Source of the DNA: Orobanche coerulescens
Lineage: Eukaryota > Streptophyta > Magnoliopsida > Lamiales > Orobanchaceae
Reading direction: 5' to 3'
Assembly: GCA_033398695.1 (NCBI GenBank)
Contig: CM065814.1
Location: forward strand, 78,944,358-79,008,357
DNA: 64,000 nt
The translations under genes were made by a program, and so were the position numbers. This document shows, one piece after another, positions 20,237-30,635 of this stretch. A model generated the notes under the pieces. It saw only the letters and a program-made list of their open reading frames with translations, made no database searches and was not told the origin of the DNA. Numbering within the stretch: position 1 is the stretch's first letter; every line of letters begins with the position of its first letter.

Positions 20237-22633
20237 TGTAATATCCTGAATTTTAGTAATACATACTGACTAAATACGGGACTTGTAAATTTATTTGAAT
20301 GTATTGGAGATACATTTCTGGTCTTGGAACATTTAAAATAAGAAAGGGATACCAGAAATGTTAGTAGAGACAAGATTGGACATTTTCTCGGAGGTGTCGT
20401 GGACAAGTATCAATTTTGAAAAATCACCACGAATTTTTGGGATGTTCAAAAATTCTGAAAATTTACAGTATTATGTATATTTGAATTAGCTTTCCAATGG
20501 TTCAAACGACGAGCCAATCGGAGTTCGGACGAAGAAGTTATGATCGAATTAGTGGAAGGCGCCGGTGTCGGGCACCGTGCGTCATCACAGGCGCGCCGAC
20601 AAAGGCCCGAGAATCCCGCGCGACCGAGGCATGGGTCGTCACTCATAATGCCTAGTCATGATGCTGTCTTGACCAACTAGGCGACTTTGAACCCGGAAAG
20701 AGTGGCCTTACCTTTAAGCCTGTACCATAAAACTTATCTATACCTCTAGAAAATTTACATGACTTAAAGGACATACTTTTTTTATCCTATATTGGAGATG
20801 TTTATGTCCTCCAAAATTCTCAAACACTCAGCGAATCAGAGCAGCCTTTCCAGGAGACGCCAGGTAGATGTTTGATGAAATTCCCCAGAGAATCTGTGAA
20901 TTCCAGTCTGGGTTGCCTTCTTTGAACTCGATTACCTCTCAATCCGTAAGTTGTTTTACGAATACATCTCGAAGCATTATAAAGAAAATTCATATAAGTA
21001 AAAATCTTATTTGGACTGTAGGTATTGAGTCGAATACCTGCTTAATATGAACTGCTTTATAGTGAGTCAGTCCTGATATTTTCAGTCACTTCCAGCAACA
21101 TTTCTTTTGAAGTTGATCGAGTTGTCTAGTTTGAACACGTATATCTTTGAACCTGCAAGTCTATTTTTGATAAAGTTTCATGAAATTTGTACCAGAGATA
21201 CATGTTATCACAAATCAGTTTTTATTTTGATTTTTATGAAAGGTTTAGACACCTGTATTTATCAATACATTACCGAGTCAGCTCTATATTTTTCGTTTGT
21301 ATCGAACGGGTTGAATACCTTATATTTGTGTTTACGGATGGAAAATTTAATACTATGATTATTAATATTTTTCCATATGAAAATCATGAGTTTTCAAAAT
21401 TGATGACTTTGGAATATTTTTCGTATTTAAATAGTACGAAGTTTTTATTGGATCAAATAATGGTTATATCATAAATACAACTGAAAATATTGAATATTAT
21501 TTTTTATATTTAAAATAATATTCTGGAGTTTTAGTAATGAACTTGTTAAAGTTCGGATCGTCACTTTTGAGAAAGAGGAAAACAAAATTATAAAATTGGG
21601 ATAGCCGTTGATCGTGGAAATCGAATGTCGTAGTATACTGTTATTGATATCGGGATATAAATATTTTGTCAAGGTGTGGGAATCGAACCTCGGGACTGAT
21701 TTGCTTTACCGACCCGGCTATTTGAGGCAAGTGTTTACTTGTTCGGTTGTAATGTTTTGATGAGTAATTCCATTTACATTTCATAAGTATTTTATGTTGT
21801 ATTGCATATTGACGAATATTCAGTGATGTTCTAAAAGGATTAGAATGCACAGTTGATGATTATTGAGATACTTGGACAATCTTGGGAAGATTGTAGTATT
21901 CGGATATTGTTGATGTCATTTCTGATATTCTTGGTCTGTGGTATGCATTTCGGAAGGACGTCCGGATAAAGGTATATTTTATGGTAATCGTACATAGAGG
22001 ATTATGTACGAGAAAGTATTCGGTATTAAGGTATTATATGGTATTGTTGTGATACTGGGATTTTTATGGTATTATCGTGATATTGGGATTTTGACGAGAA
22101 TCGTTGGATTACCGGAGGTGGTAAGGTTATCGTTGAGGTTATTATTCTCATGATGCATGGCATGTGAATATTTATGTTTATGTACTTGCGGTTATTTGTC
22201 AGACATTATTGCTGACTCCGTTGTGGGACTTGTTTTTCAGGTATTGAGGACTTTGATGGTTGCGGTCGTGAGGCGAGGATTCCGGACGATACTGGCTATG
22301 GCATATTGTTGGGGAATCATGTATTTTGTTGTGTATATCATTATTGATGTATATGTATCTTGGACTGTATTTCTATCCGCTGCGTGAGTTCTTTCAAATG
22401 GCTTTCGGCTTTTTGCCAACTGAGTTTCATTTCGAAAACCGATTCCCTTAACCGAGTTTTTGGCCTTGATTGTCTTGACGGTAGTAGGTGTTTTCAAATG
22501 ATTTTGTGAGTTTTGGAAAATACTACCGTCATCGGCCTTTTTTTGTCGTTCTTGTATTCGGTTTTTAGCCAGGTGGGTTCCGGCGCGGGGCCCACGGCGT
22601 GTAATACTCCCAGTTGGTTTTGAGGGTGTTACA
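20237..22633 (+). repeat. Element D 5' LTR
   Basis: Begins TGTAATATCCTGAATTTTAG and ends TGAGGGTGTTACA. No coding potential; short open frames are AT-rich chance. It includes a tRNA-like segment on the minus strand (21679-21720). Confidence 0.93.
21679..21720 (-). other. tRNA-like segment (A-box and B-box) in D LTR
   Basis: On the minus strand TAGCCGGGTCGGTAAAGC resembles a tRNA D-arm/A-box. After 13 bases comes GGTTCGATTCC, a perfect B-box/T-loop. The anticodon arm is missing. Repeated in the 3' LTR at 24722-24763. Not a functional tRNA gene. Confidence 0.5.
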
Positions 22634-22637
22634 AATA

Positions 22638-22649
22638 TGGTATCGGAGC
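22638..22649 (+). other. Element D primer-binding site
   Basis: TGGTATCGGAGC, one mismatch from the initiator-tRNA-Met complement, five bases after the LTR end. Confidence 0.88.
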
Positions 22650-23230
22650 CCAAGGTTTTGTGATAACCGGGCATGTGTGTTATGTGGCTCTACCGGTGTG
22701 GTAGTAGCGTGATGTTTGTGATGTTTTGGAACTGTATGATTTTTGAGTACTGTCGTGGTGATGTGTGGGTTTGGGGATTGTTGGTGTTCCCGAGACCGAC
22801 GAGGCAGGGAGTGAACGCCGGTGCCGTGGTCATGTGCAATGTGCGGCTCCAATCGGGAAGTGAACGCCGGTGCGAGGCACGTGCAATGTGCGGCTTTCGA
22901 TGTGGAGTGGAACGCCGGTGATACGTGCATGTGACAAGGAGCGGCTCATGCGCTTTAGGTGAGGAGACACACACACAGATCTCACAAAACTCGGCAGCTT
23001 CTCTAAACTTATTGTAGTCTGGCGGAGACCAATTGTTTTCAAATTGTGATTGATTACATTTTGCACTCTTTTTGTGTCGAGATTTTTGAAATGGTGTCAT
23101 ATGCTAGTATCACGGGAGATCATCGACTTCACAGACCTGTAAGTATATTGTTCCAATTGTTCGATAATGATTGTTTACTTTTGGTGATGTTGGATTTTTT
23201 TGATTAAACGGTTGTTTGTAAGAGGATTGC

Positions 23231-23269
23231 AAGTTTCGAGGACGAAACTTATTTTTAAGGGGGGTAGTA
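23231..23269 (+). promoter_or_regulatory. Hairpin and polypurine tract of element D
   Basis: AAGTTTCG-AGGA-CGAAACTT forms a perfect eight-base stem, followed by ATTTTT and AAGGGGGGTAGTA, the probable plus-strand primer. Related sequence sits at the same place in C (27222), G (48895) and F (52954, minus). Confidence 0.75.
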
Positions 23270-25687
23270 TGTAATATCCTGAATTTTAGGAATACATACC
23301 GACTAAATACGGGACTTGTAAATTTATTTGAATGTATTGGAGATACATTTCTGGTCTTGGAACATTTAAAATAAGAAAGGGATACCAGAAATGTTAGTAG
23401 AGACAAGATTGGACATTTTCTCGGAGGTGTCGTGGACAAGTATCAATTTTGAAAAATCACCACGAATTTTTGGGATGTTCAAAAATTCTGAAAATTTACA
23501 GTATTATGTATATTTGAATTAGCTTTCCAACGGTTCAAACGACGAGCCAATCGGAGTTCGGACGAAGAAGTTATGATCGAATTAGTAGAAGACTGTCAGC
23601 TGTCGGGCACCGTGCGTCACTGCGTGCGTCAGCGCCCGACAGGCGTCCGAGAATCCCGCGCGACCGAGGCATGGGTCGTCACTCATAATGCCTAGTCATG
23701 ATGCTGTCTTGACCAACTAGGCGACTTTGAACCCGGAAAGAGTGGCCTTACCTTTAAGCCTGTACAATAAAACTTATCTATACCTGTAGAAAATTTACAT
23801 TACTTAAAGGACATACTTTTTTATCCTATATTGGAGATGTTTATGTCCTCCAAAATGCTCAAACACTCAGCGAATCAGAGCAGCCTTTCCAGGAGACGCC
23901 AGGTAGATATTTGATGAAATTCCCCAGAGAATCTGTGAATTCCAGTCTGGGTTGCCTTCTTTGAACTCGATTACCTCTCAATCCGTAAGTTGTTTTACGA
24001 ATGCATCTCGAGCAGATTATAAAGAAAATTCATATAAGTAAAAATCTTATTTGGAATGTAGGTATTGAGTCAGAATACCTGCTTAATATGAACTGCTTTA
24101 TAGTGAGTCGATCTGATATTTTGATCACTTCCAGCAACATTTCTTTTGAAGTTGATCGAGTTGTCTAGTTTGAACACGTATATCTTTGAACCTGCAAGTC
24201 TATTTTTGATAAAGTTTCATGAAATTTGTACCAGAGATACATGTTATCACAAATCAGTTTTTATTTTGATTTTTATGAAAGGTTTAGACACCTGTATTTA
24301 TCAGTACATTACTGAGTCAGCTCTATATTTTTCGTTTGTATCGAACGGGTTGAATACCTTATATTTGTGTTTACGGATGGAAAATTTAATACTATGATTA
24401 TTAATATTTTTCCATATGAAAATCATGAGTTTTCAAAATTGATGACTTTGGAATATTTTTCGTATTTAAATAGTACGAAGTTTTTATTGGATCAAATAAT
24501 GGTTATATCATAAATACAACCGAAAAATATTGAATATTATTTTTTATATTTAAAATAATATTCTGGAGTTTTAGTAATGAACTTGTTAAAGTTCGGATCG
24601 TCACTTTTGAGAAAGAGGAAAACAAAATTATAAAATTGGGATAGCCATTGATCGTGGAAATCAAATGTCGTAGTATACTGTTATTGATATCGGGATATAA
24701 ATATTTTGCTGTCAAGGTGTGGGAATCGAACCTCGGGACTGATTTGCTTTACCGACCCGGCTATTTGAGGCAAGTGTTTACTTGTTCGGTTGTAATGTTT
24801 TGATGAGTAATTCCATTTACATTTCATAAGTATTTTATGTTGTATTGCATATTGACGAATGTTCAGTGATGTTCTAAAAGGATTAGAATGCACAGTTGAT
24901 GATTATTGAGATACTTGGACAATCTTGGGAAGATTGTAGTATTCGGATATTGTTGATGTCATTTCTGATATTCTTGGTCTATGGTATGCATTTCGGAAGG
25001 ACGTCCGGATAGAGGTATATTTTATGGTAATCGTACATAGAGGATTATGTACGAGAAAGTATTCGGTATTGAGGTATTATATGGTATTGTTGTGATACTG
25101 GGATTTTTATGGTATTATCGTGATATTGGGATTTTGACGAGAATCGTTGGATTACCGGAGGTGGTAAGGTTATCGTTGAGGTTATTATTCTCATGATGCA
25201 TGGCATGTGAATATTTATGTTTATGTACTTGCGGTTATTTGTCAGACATTATTGCTGACTCCGTTGTGGGACTTGTTTTTCAGGTATTGAGGACTTTGAT
25301 GGTTGCGGTCGTGAGGCGAGGATTCCGGACGATACTGGGACGATACTGGCTATGGCATATTGTTGGGGAATCGTGTATTTTGTTGTGTATATCATTATTA
25401 ATGTATATGTATCTTGGACTGTATTTCTATCCGCTGCGTGAGTTCTTTCAAATGGCTTTCGGCTTTTTGCCAACTGAGTTTCATTTCGAAAACCGATTCC
25501 CTTAACCGAGTTTTTGGCCTTGATTGTCTTGACGGTAGTTGGTGTTTTCAAATGATTTTGTGAGTTTTGGAAAATACTACCGTCATCGGCCTTTTTTTGT
25601 CGTTCTTGTATTCGGTTTTTAGCCTGGTGGGTTCCGGTGCGGGGCCCACGGCGTGTAATACTCCCAGTTGGTTTTGAGGGTGTTACA
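23270..25687 (+). repeat. Element D 3' LTR
   Basis: 2418 bases. The partner LTR 20237-22633 differs by scattered substitutions and a few small indels. It ends TGAGGGTGTTACA directly before GCATT. Confidence 0.93.
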
Positions 25688-27224
25688 GCATTGCGAATGC
25701 TTGAGATCCTTACATCTCAGTCTGAGCTTCGGCGGGCTTTGATCGAGTTAGGTGTTGAGGTTTTGTTGCCTGGAGCTGTCGGGCAACTTTGTGCTTTAGA
25801 GATTTCGTCATCCTTAATCGATGAAATTAAACTGAAGCAGTTAGAGGATCCGATGATTGCTCAAATCCGAGAGAACGTTCTTAAGGGAAAGTCTCCTGGG
25901 TTTGTGATTCACGAGGATGGTGCTTTGAGATTCCAGAGTCGGCTTTGTGTGCCGAACGACTCAGAGTTGAGACAGAGTATTTTGCGGGAGGCCCATGCTA
26001 CACCTTACTCCGTTCATCCTGGTTCGAGTAAGATGTACAAGGACTTGAGAAGGAACTTCTGGTGGAATGATATGAAGAGGGAGGTCGCACAGTTTGTAGC
26101 GAGATGTTTGACTTGTCGTGAGTCAAAATCGAGCATCAGCGACCGGCTGGGTTGTTGCAGTCACTTCCCATTCCGGAATGGAAATGGGAAGATATATCAA
26201 TGGATTTCATTACGAGTTTGCCGAGAACGAGGTCGGGCATGAATATGGTATGGGTGATTGTTGATCGTCTGACCAAGTCGGCACATTTTCTGGGCATCAA
26301 GGACACTTGGGGCCCGGAGAAGTTAGCCCGTGTGTTTATCGCGCAGATTGTGAGGCTTCACGGTACTCCGAAGTCTATTGTTTCGGATCGTGATGGCCGT
26401 TTTGTTTCGCGCTTCTGGCAGGCGGTGCATAAGGCGTTGGGTACCCATTTGCGTTTGAGTACCTCTTTTCATCCCCAGTCAGATGGACAGTCGGAACGCA
26501 CTATCCAGACATTCGAGGATTTGTTGCGTGCTTGTGCTCTCGATTGGAGCAGTGACTGGGAGGAGCATTTGCCGTTGATCGAATTCACGTACAACAACAG
26601 TTGGCACGCGTCGATTCAGATGGCACCGTATGAGGCACTTTATGGGCGGCGATGTCGATCACCAATTTGTTGGAATGAGGCGTCCGATTTGGTCGGGACT
26701 GAGCCGGATGTCGTTTTAGAGACGAGACGGAAGATAGAATTAATTCGGGAACAGATGTTGACTGCCCAGAGTCGACAAAAGTCGTATGCCGACGTCCGTC
26801 TTCGACCTTTGGAATTCGAGGTGGGAGACCACGTTCTACTAAAGGTGTCGCCGACGAAGGGAGTTTTTCGTTTCGGGAAGAAAGGAAAGTTGAGTCCGAG
26901 ATTTATTAGACCCTTTGAGATCCTCGAGCGAGTCGGTGGGTTGGCATACCGTTTGGCGTTACCTCCGGCCTTGAGTCATGTTCATAGTGTTTTTCACGGT
27001 CCCGGATCCTAGTCACGTCATCGATTATGGCGAGATTGATGTCGCTGAAGATATTACTTTTGAGGAGCGTCCTTTGAAGATTTTGGAGCATCGTGAGAAA
27101 CGACTGAGGAATAAGACCATACCTTTGGTCAAAGTGCAGTGGTCGAGACACGGTGTCGAGGAGGCAACTTGGGAGACCGAGGATAGCATGCGTGCTAGGT
27201 ACCCTGAGTTGTTTGTTTCTTAAG
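25688..27224 (+). pseudogene. Element C integrase and chromodomain-like tail
   Basis: Pol resumes after element D. The zinc-binding part has [18 protein letters not shown] and CLTCRESK (HHCC). After a frameshift near 26140 the core has WVIVDRLTKSAHF, IVSDRDGRFVSRF and DGQSERTIQTFEDLL, which supply D, D and E. GPFEILER-type residues (here RPFEILERVGG) mark the C-terminal domain. A deletion or frameshift near 26995 removes the usual SQLRKY segment. The last part (27000-27224), FEERPLKILEHREKRLRNKTIPLVKVQW and EEATWETEDSMRARYPELF, is the chromodomain-like tail thought to guide chromovirus insertion into heterochromatin. Confidence 0.92.
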
Positions 27225-27258
27225 TTTCGGGACGAAACTTATTTTTAGAGGGGTAGAA
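27222..27258 (+). promoter_or_regulatory. Hairpin and polypurine tract of element C
   Basis: AAGTTTCG-GGA-CGAAACTT overlaps the pol stop codon. AGAGGGGTAGAA then leads directly into the 3' LTR at 27259. Confidence 0.78.
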
Positions 27259-29133
27259 TGTAATATCCGCATTTTCTTTCCCTTGTATTTTTATTTCCGG
27301 TGTATTTTCTTCGACTGTAGTAGCCCTCGTGTATCTTTCAGTGTATCTTTCCTGTCATCTATTGATCTAATTCTCGTTGTTGTTGTGCGGAACCGCCGTT
27401 TCGGGGTTGTCGTGGATCCATTTCGTGTTATTGTTTCCCAAATATTGATTCCGATCACTTTTATTCTCTTTCGGATCATTTTTATCATTTTGGGACCCAA
27501 AGGGGGTTTGGGCCGCGGCACAAGGTGTGTGCGCCGCAGCACACACATTTCTCCAGTTGTTGGTCGAGCGGACTGTACTGGGTGCCGCGGCACATTGCCG
27601 AGTCAGTGCCGCGGCACACCCGTCCGATGCCGCGGCACACTCGTGTGACATCTGCGACCAAAACCCGACTGTACCGGGTGCCGCGGCACACGCAGGCCGT
27701 GCCGCGGCACACTGCCGAACCCTGGGAGCAATTTTTGGGCTTGTGTCGCGGCACATTTCGGCTGTGCCGCGGCACACCATGCGGTCAACTGTATAATCTT
27801 GTTCTTATTAGACGAGATCGGCCATTCCCCTCACTTCTTCACCTGCGCGAGAGAGAGAGAGGATTAAGAGGGAGAACTTCTCAATCATTCATCAATTGGG
27901 GGTTGATTTTCATCATTATCCTTCGGTTGTGAGGCCCGGATAATCAATCTAACGTATGTTCTACGGATCATAGCACTTGAATCTCCAAAGGTAATATCTC
28001 TTAGAACCCTATTTTCGATTAATTTGGGGGTTTTGGGATTTTCTTCCGATTCGTTCCGTTTTGTTGGTGGATTCATGATGAATACGATTAATATTGTTAG
28101 TGTCTTTAGCTTTCCTACGTATTCATGGATATTTTGTGGGTTTTTACGGAATCGAGAGGGTTTGGTTGTGGTCCGCCCTCGTTGTTATTTTGGTACGAAT
28201 ATACATGAATCGTAGGCGGGTTTCCGGGTGTATTCCATTTCCGTATTCATCTAGAGTTGGTTGTGATTGTGTTATTCGAATCGTTAGGTTCATTTCCGCC
28301 GGTTCCTCGCGGTCGTGTTCGATTCTTCCCTTCCGTTCGTATCACCGTCTATTAACCGAGGCAAGTACCCTTATGAACTTACAATCTTAATGTATTAGTA
28401 TTGCATGAGAATTGTGTGTGTGTGTATGCTCACTATGGGTTAGACCCGACGGGGTCTCGGTAGGGGTCCACGGAGGGGTGGATCCGCGAGCTTGCTTTTA
28501 ACCACTATGGGTTAGATCCGACGGGGTCTCGGTAGGGGGTCCACGGAGGGGTGGATCCACGGTTAATTGTGGTGCATTTTTACAAATGTGACTTGATTAT
28601 GGCATTTCCGGAAATGAGTGATTTGGAACTATGTTTTCTCGAATTGCATGCATTACTATATGTGTAAGATGTAAGTCGTTCATTTGGTTACTTGTACTAG
28701 CGTAATTGCTAACCCCTCTGGGGACCCGTTTTGGGGAAATTCGTTTTATGAATTTCAGGTCAGGTTCATCGAGACGAGCGGGTACTGGACCAGTATGCGG
28801 ATGATGGCCGTGCGTGATGATTGTGCACGAATGATGTCTTATTGCTTTCTATCTTTTTATCTTTTGTGGTCTTTAAACTAATAGAAGTACTCGAGTACTT
28901 AAGAGTTTCTTTTACTTGTCAGGATTGTATTGTCGTTTGTTATGTTTGTGACGGATTATGGTGTTATGTTTGACCGGTTGAACCGGGTGGATTATTTTGT
29001 TGGGCGTCTTTATGACGAGGTATTTTTCTGTTGTTTCAGTGAGTCTATGAGTGTGATGCTTGTTCAGCCTGGTGGGTCCCATATAGGGATTCACGGCACT
29101 GTAATATACCTCGGATATCCTGGGGGTGTTACA
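27259..29133 (+). repeat. Element C 3' LTR
   Basis: 1875 bases. The GTGCCGCGGCAC array here (27510-27775) has five perfect copies plus changed ones, and lacks one 21-base unit present in the 5' LTR, so the array has changed length since insertion or in assembly. Confidence 0.95.
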
Positions 29134-29138
29134 AACCG

Positions 29139-29492
29139 AGGGTGATTGGATTCACCGATTCTGATTTTCAAGGAGACAATGACGGCTCTAAAGTCGACAT
29201 CTGGGTATTTGTTTACTCTCAATGGAGCAGCAGTATCTTGGAGAAGCTCCAAGCAAACTGCTACCGCATATTTCACCTGCCAAGCACAGTATCAAGCTGC
29301 CTCAGAGGCTAGCAAAGAAGCATTTTGGATGCAGAAGTTTATGCAAGAACTTCAAGTGGTGCCTAATGCGGAGCTGCCTATATCACTATTCTGTGATAAT
29401 GATGGAGCTGTTGCCCAAGCCAAGGAGCCTATGGCTTACCACAACACCAAGCATATAGAGAGAAAATACCACATCGTTTGAGAGATGGTGGA
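29139..29492 (+). pseudogene. Element B RNase H, middle part
   Basis: Copia pol resumes after C. VIGFTDSDF starts the RNase H core, then a frameshift near 29160-29200 leads to STSGYLFTLNGAAVSW, EASKEAFWMQKFMQEL, LFCDNDGAVAQAKEP and HNTKHIERKYHIV. The catalytic acidic residues (D of TDSD, E of ASKEA, D of CDND) are recognisable. The frame ends at 29492, where the Cassandra element is inserted (GTGGA at 29488-29492). Confidence 0.9.
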
Positions 29493-29578
29493 TGTTGGTC
29501 TCCAGAATGATGAAGACTGTCCTCACTATACCAACACGAGTCTTTTCTAGCGCGCTTTGTCCTCACTCACGCGCACCT

Positions 29579-29692
29579 GAGAAACTTCCCAGGGGGTCAC
29601 CCATCCCATAACTACTCCAGGCCAAGCACGCTTAAATTTGGAGTTTCTATGAGATGGCTACCAGAAAAGAAGATGCATCTTGTTGGTATGAG
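29579..29692 (-). repeat. 5S rRNA-like segment in Cassandra left LTR
   Basis: On the minus strand it follows 5S rRNA from the ATACCA start region through the A-box-like TTAAGCGTGCTTGGCC and the C-box-like GGGATGGGTGACCCCCTGGG. The body between them has diverged. Not a true 5S gene. Confidence 0.88.
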
Positions 29693-30148
29693 TAGTCCAA
29701 ATCAATTCATTTAACCACTATCTAGTGCAGATCTCACAGGTCGAATCGCAAGCCGCGCCTCGTGCATTTTTAAGACCATGCAGGCAGGATGCTGGACCAA
29801 AGCCCAACAATCCCCCTCCCAGTACCTGCCAGCATCTCGCTCCAGAGTCTGGAAACCTCCGCGAACTAGATTTGATCACACATCCCTCTAGTGGCTGGAT
29901 TCATTCACACAGTCCTCCAACACTTGACATCAGCATCTGTTCGAGCTCCGTTTACTTCTGCTGCGCCAGTATCTCAGTTCCAGCATACTAGATTTGATCA
30001 CATAGCCCTCCAGCACCTGACAACCTCCACCGTGCCAACACCTTAGTTCCGGCCAACTCGCAACATTTGCTGCATGCCCGCCTCTCAGTTCCAACACTCT
30101 GGCAGCCTCCACTGTAGCATACTCCAAGGGAATTCGTACCTGTGACTT

Positions 30149-30160
30149 GCTCCGATACCA
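30149..30160 (-). other. Cassandra primer-binding site
   Basis: Minus strand TGGTATCGGAGC, two bases inside the right (5') LTR; initiator-tRNA-Met type. Confidence 0.88.
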
Positions 30161-30248
30161 ATTGTTGGTCCCCAGAATGATGAAGACTGTCCTCACTATA
30201 CCAACACGAGTCTTTTCTAGCGCGCTTTGTCCTCACTCACGCGCACCT

Positions 30249-30362
30249 GAGAAACTTCCCAGGGGGTCACCCATCCCATAACTACTCCAGGCCAAACACG
30301 CTTAACTTTGGAGTTTCTATGAGATGGCTACCAGAAAAGAAGATGCATCTTGTTGGTATGAG
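30249..30362 (-). repeat. 5S rRNA-like segment in Cassandra right LTR
   Basis: Same 114 bases as the left LTR with a few differences (GTTAAGCGTGTTTGGCC here). It retains the box A and box C regions of the 5S internal promoter. Confidence 0.88.
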
Positions 30363-30479
30363 TAGTCCAAATCAATTCATTTAACCACTATCTAGTGAAG
30401 ATCTCACAGGTCGAATCGCAAGCCGCGCCTCGTGCATTTTTAAGCCCATGCAGGCAGGATGCTGGACCAAAGCCCAACA

Positions 30480-30635
30480 GTGGAAAAAGGATATGTTTCA
30501 TTGCAAAGAGTAGACTCAGAAGACAATGTCTCTGACCCGATGACTAAGCCATTATCTCAGGCCGTCTTAGAAAGACATCTGAATAACATGGGTATTGGAT
30601 ACCATGATGTGTGGCATAGAGTGCAAGTGAGAGAT
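30480..30635 (+). pseudogene. Element B RNase H C-terminus and polypurine tract
   Basis: The reading resumes after the Cassandra element with KGYVSLQRVDSEDNVSDPMTKP, then ERHLNNMGIGY, the usual end of copia pol. It stops just before the 3' LTR. AGTGAGAGAT at the boundary is the probable polypurine primer. Confidence 0.88.

Larger units (their letters stand above)
22634..23269 (+). other. Element D internal region, non-coding
   Basis: It starts with the PBS (22638-22649). Three imperfect ~50-base repeats around GTGAACGCCGGTG lie at about 22811, 22859 and 22909. A 43-base segment ending CTGTAAGTA (23103-23145) is shared with element F. The AAGTTTCGAGGACGAAACTT hairpin (23231-23250) and a purine tract, AAGGGGGGTAGTA, precede the 3' LTR. 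No protein similarity recognised. Confidence 0.8.
20237..25687 (+). mobile_element. Element D: LARD-like non-autonomous LTR retrotransposon
   Basis: Two long LTRs (20237-22633, 2397 bases; 23270-25687, 2418 bases) flank an internal region of only 636 bases. It is bounded by GCATT duplications (20232-20236 and 25688-25692). It has a PBS and a polypurine tract but no Gag or Pol sequence. Its termini, TGTAATATCC...GTGTTACA, match those of elements C and G, so it is probably mobilised by a related autonomous chromovirus (inference). Confidence 0.93.
15046..29133 (+). mobile_element. Element C: Tekay-like chromovirus (Ty3-gypsy) with nested D
   Basis: It is flanked by AACCG (15041-15045 and 29134-29138). 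Its LTRs (15046-16936 and 27259-29133) run from TGTAATATCC to GTGTTACA. It has an iMet-type PBS, gag with two zinc knuckles, protease, RT-RNase H, integrase and a chromodomain-like C-terminus, then a polypurine tract. Element D (20237-25687) splits pol between RNase H and integrase. Several frameshifts make C non-functional. The order PR-RT-RH-INT plus chromodomain-like tail places it among plant chromoviruses; the Tekay assignment rests on the LTR ends and Gag style. Confidence 0.93.
29493..30479 (-). mobile_element. Cassandra-type TRIM with 5S rRNA-like LTRs
   Basis: A 987-base element bounded by GTGGA duplications (29488-29492 and 30480-30484). Two LTRs of 317 bases each (29493-29809 and 30163-30479) run TGTTGGGC...ACCAACA on the minus strand. 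The PBS on the minus strand is TGGTATCGGAGC (30149-30160). Each LTR holds a 114-base stretch resembling 5S rRNA. The 353-base internal region is non-coding. Presence of 5S-like sequence inside short LTRs is the hallmark of Cassandra, a plant TRIM family moved by other elements' proteins. Confidence 0.93.

Noticed and set aside
21679..21720. Functional tRNA gene
   Set aside because: A-box and B-box are only 13 bases apart, with no anticodon arm or acceptor stem.
29579..29692. 5S rRNA gene
   Set aside because: Only the promoter-box regions match well, the body is diverged, and the segment is inside a Cassandra LTR with a twin at 30249-30362.
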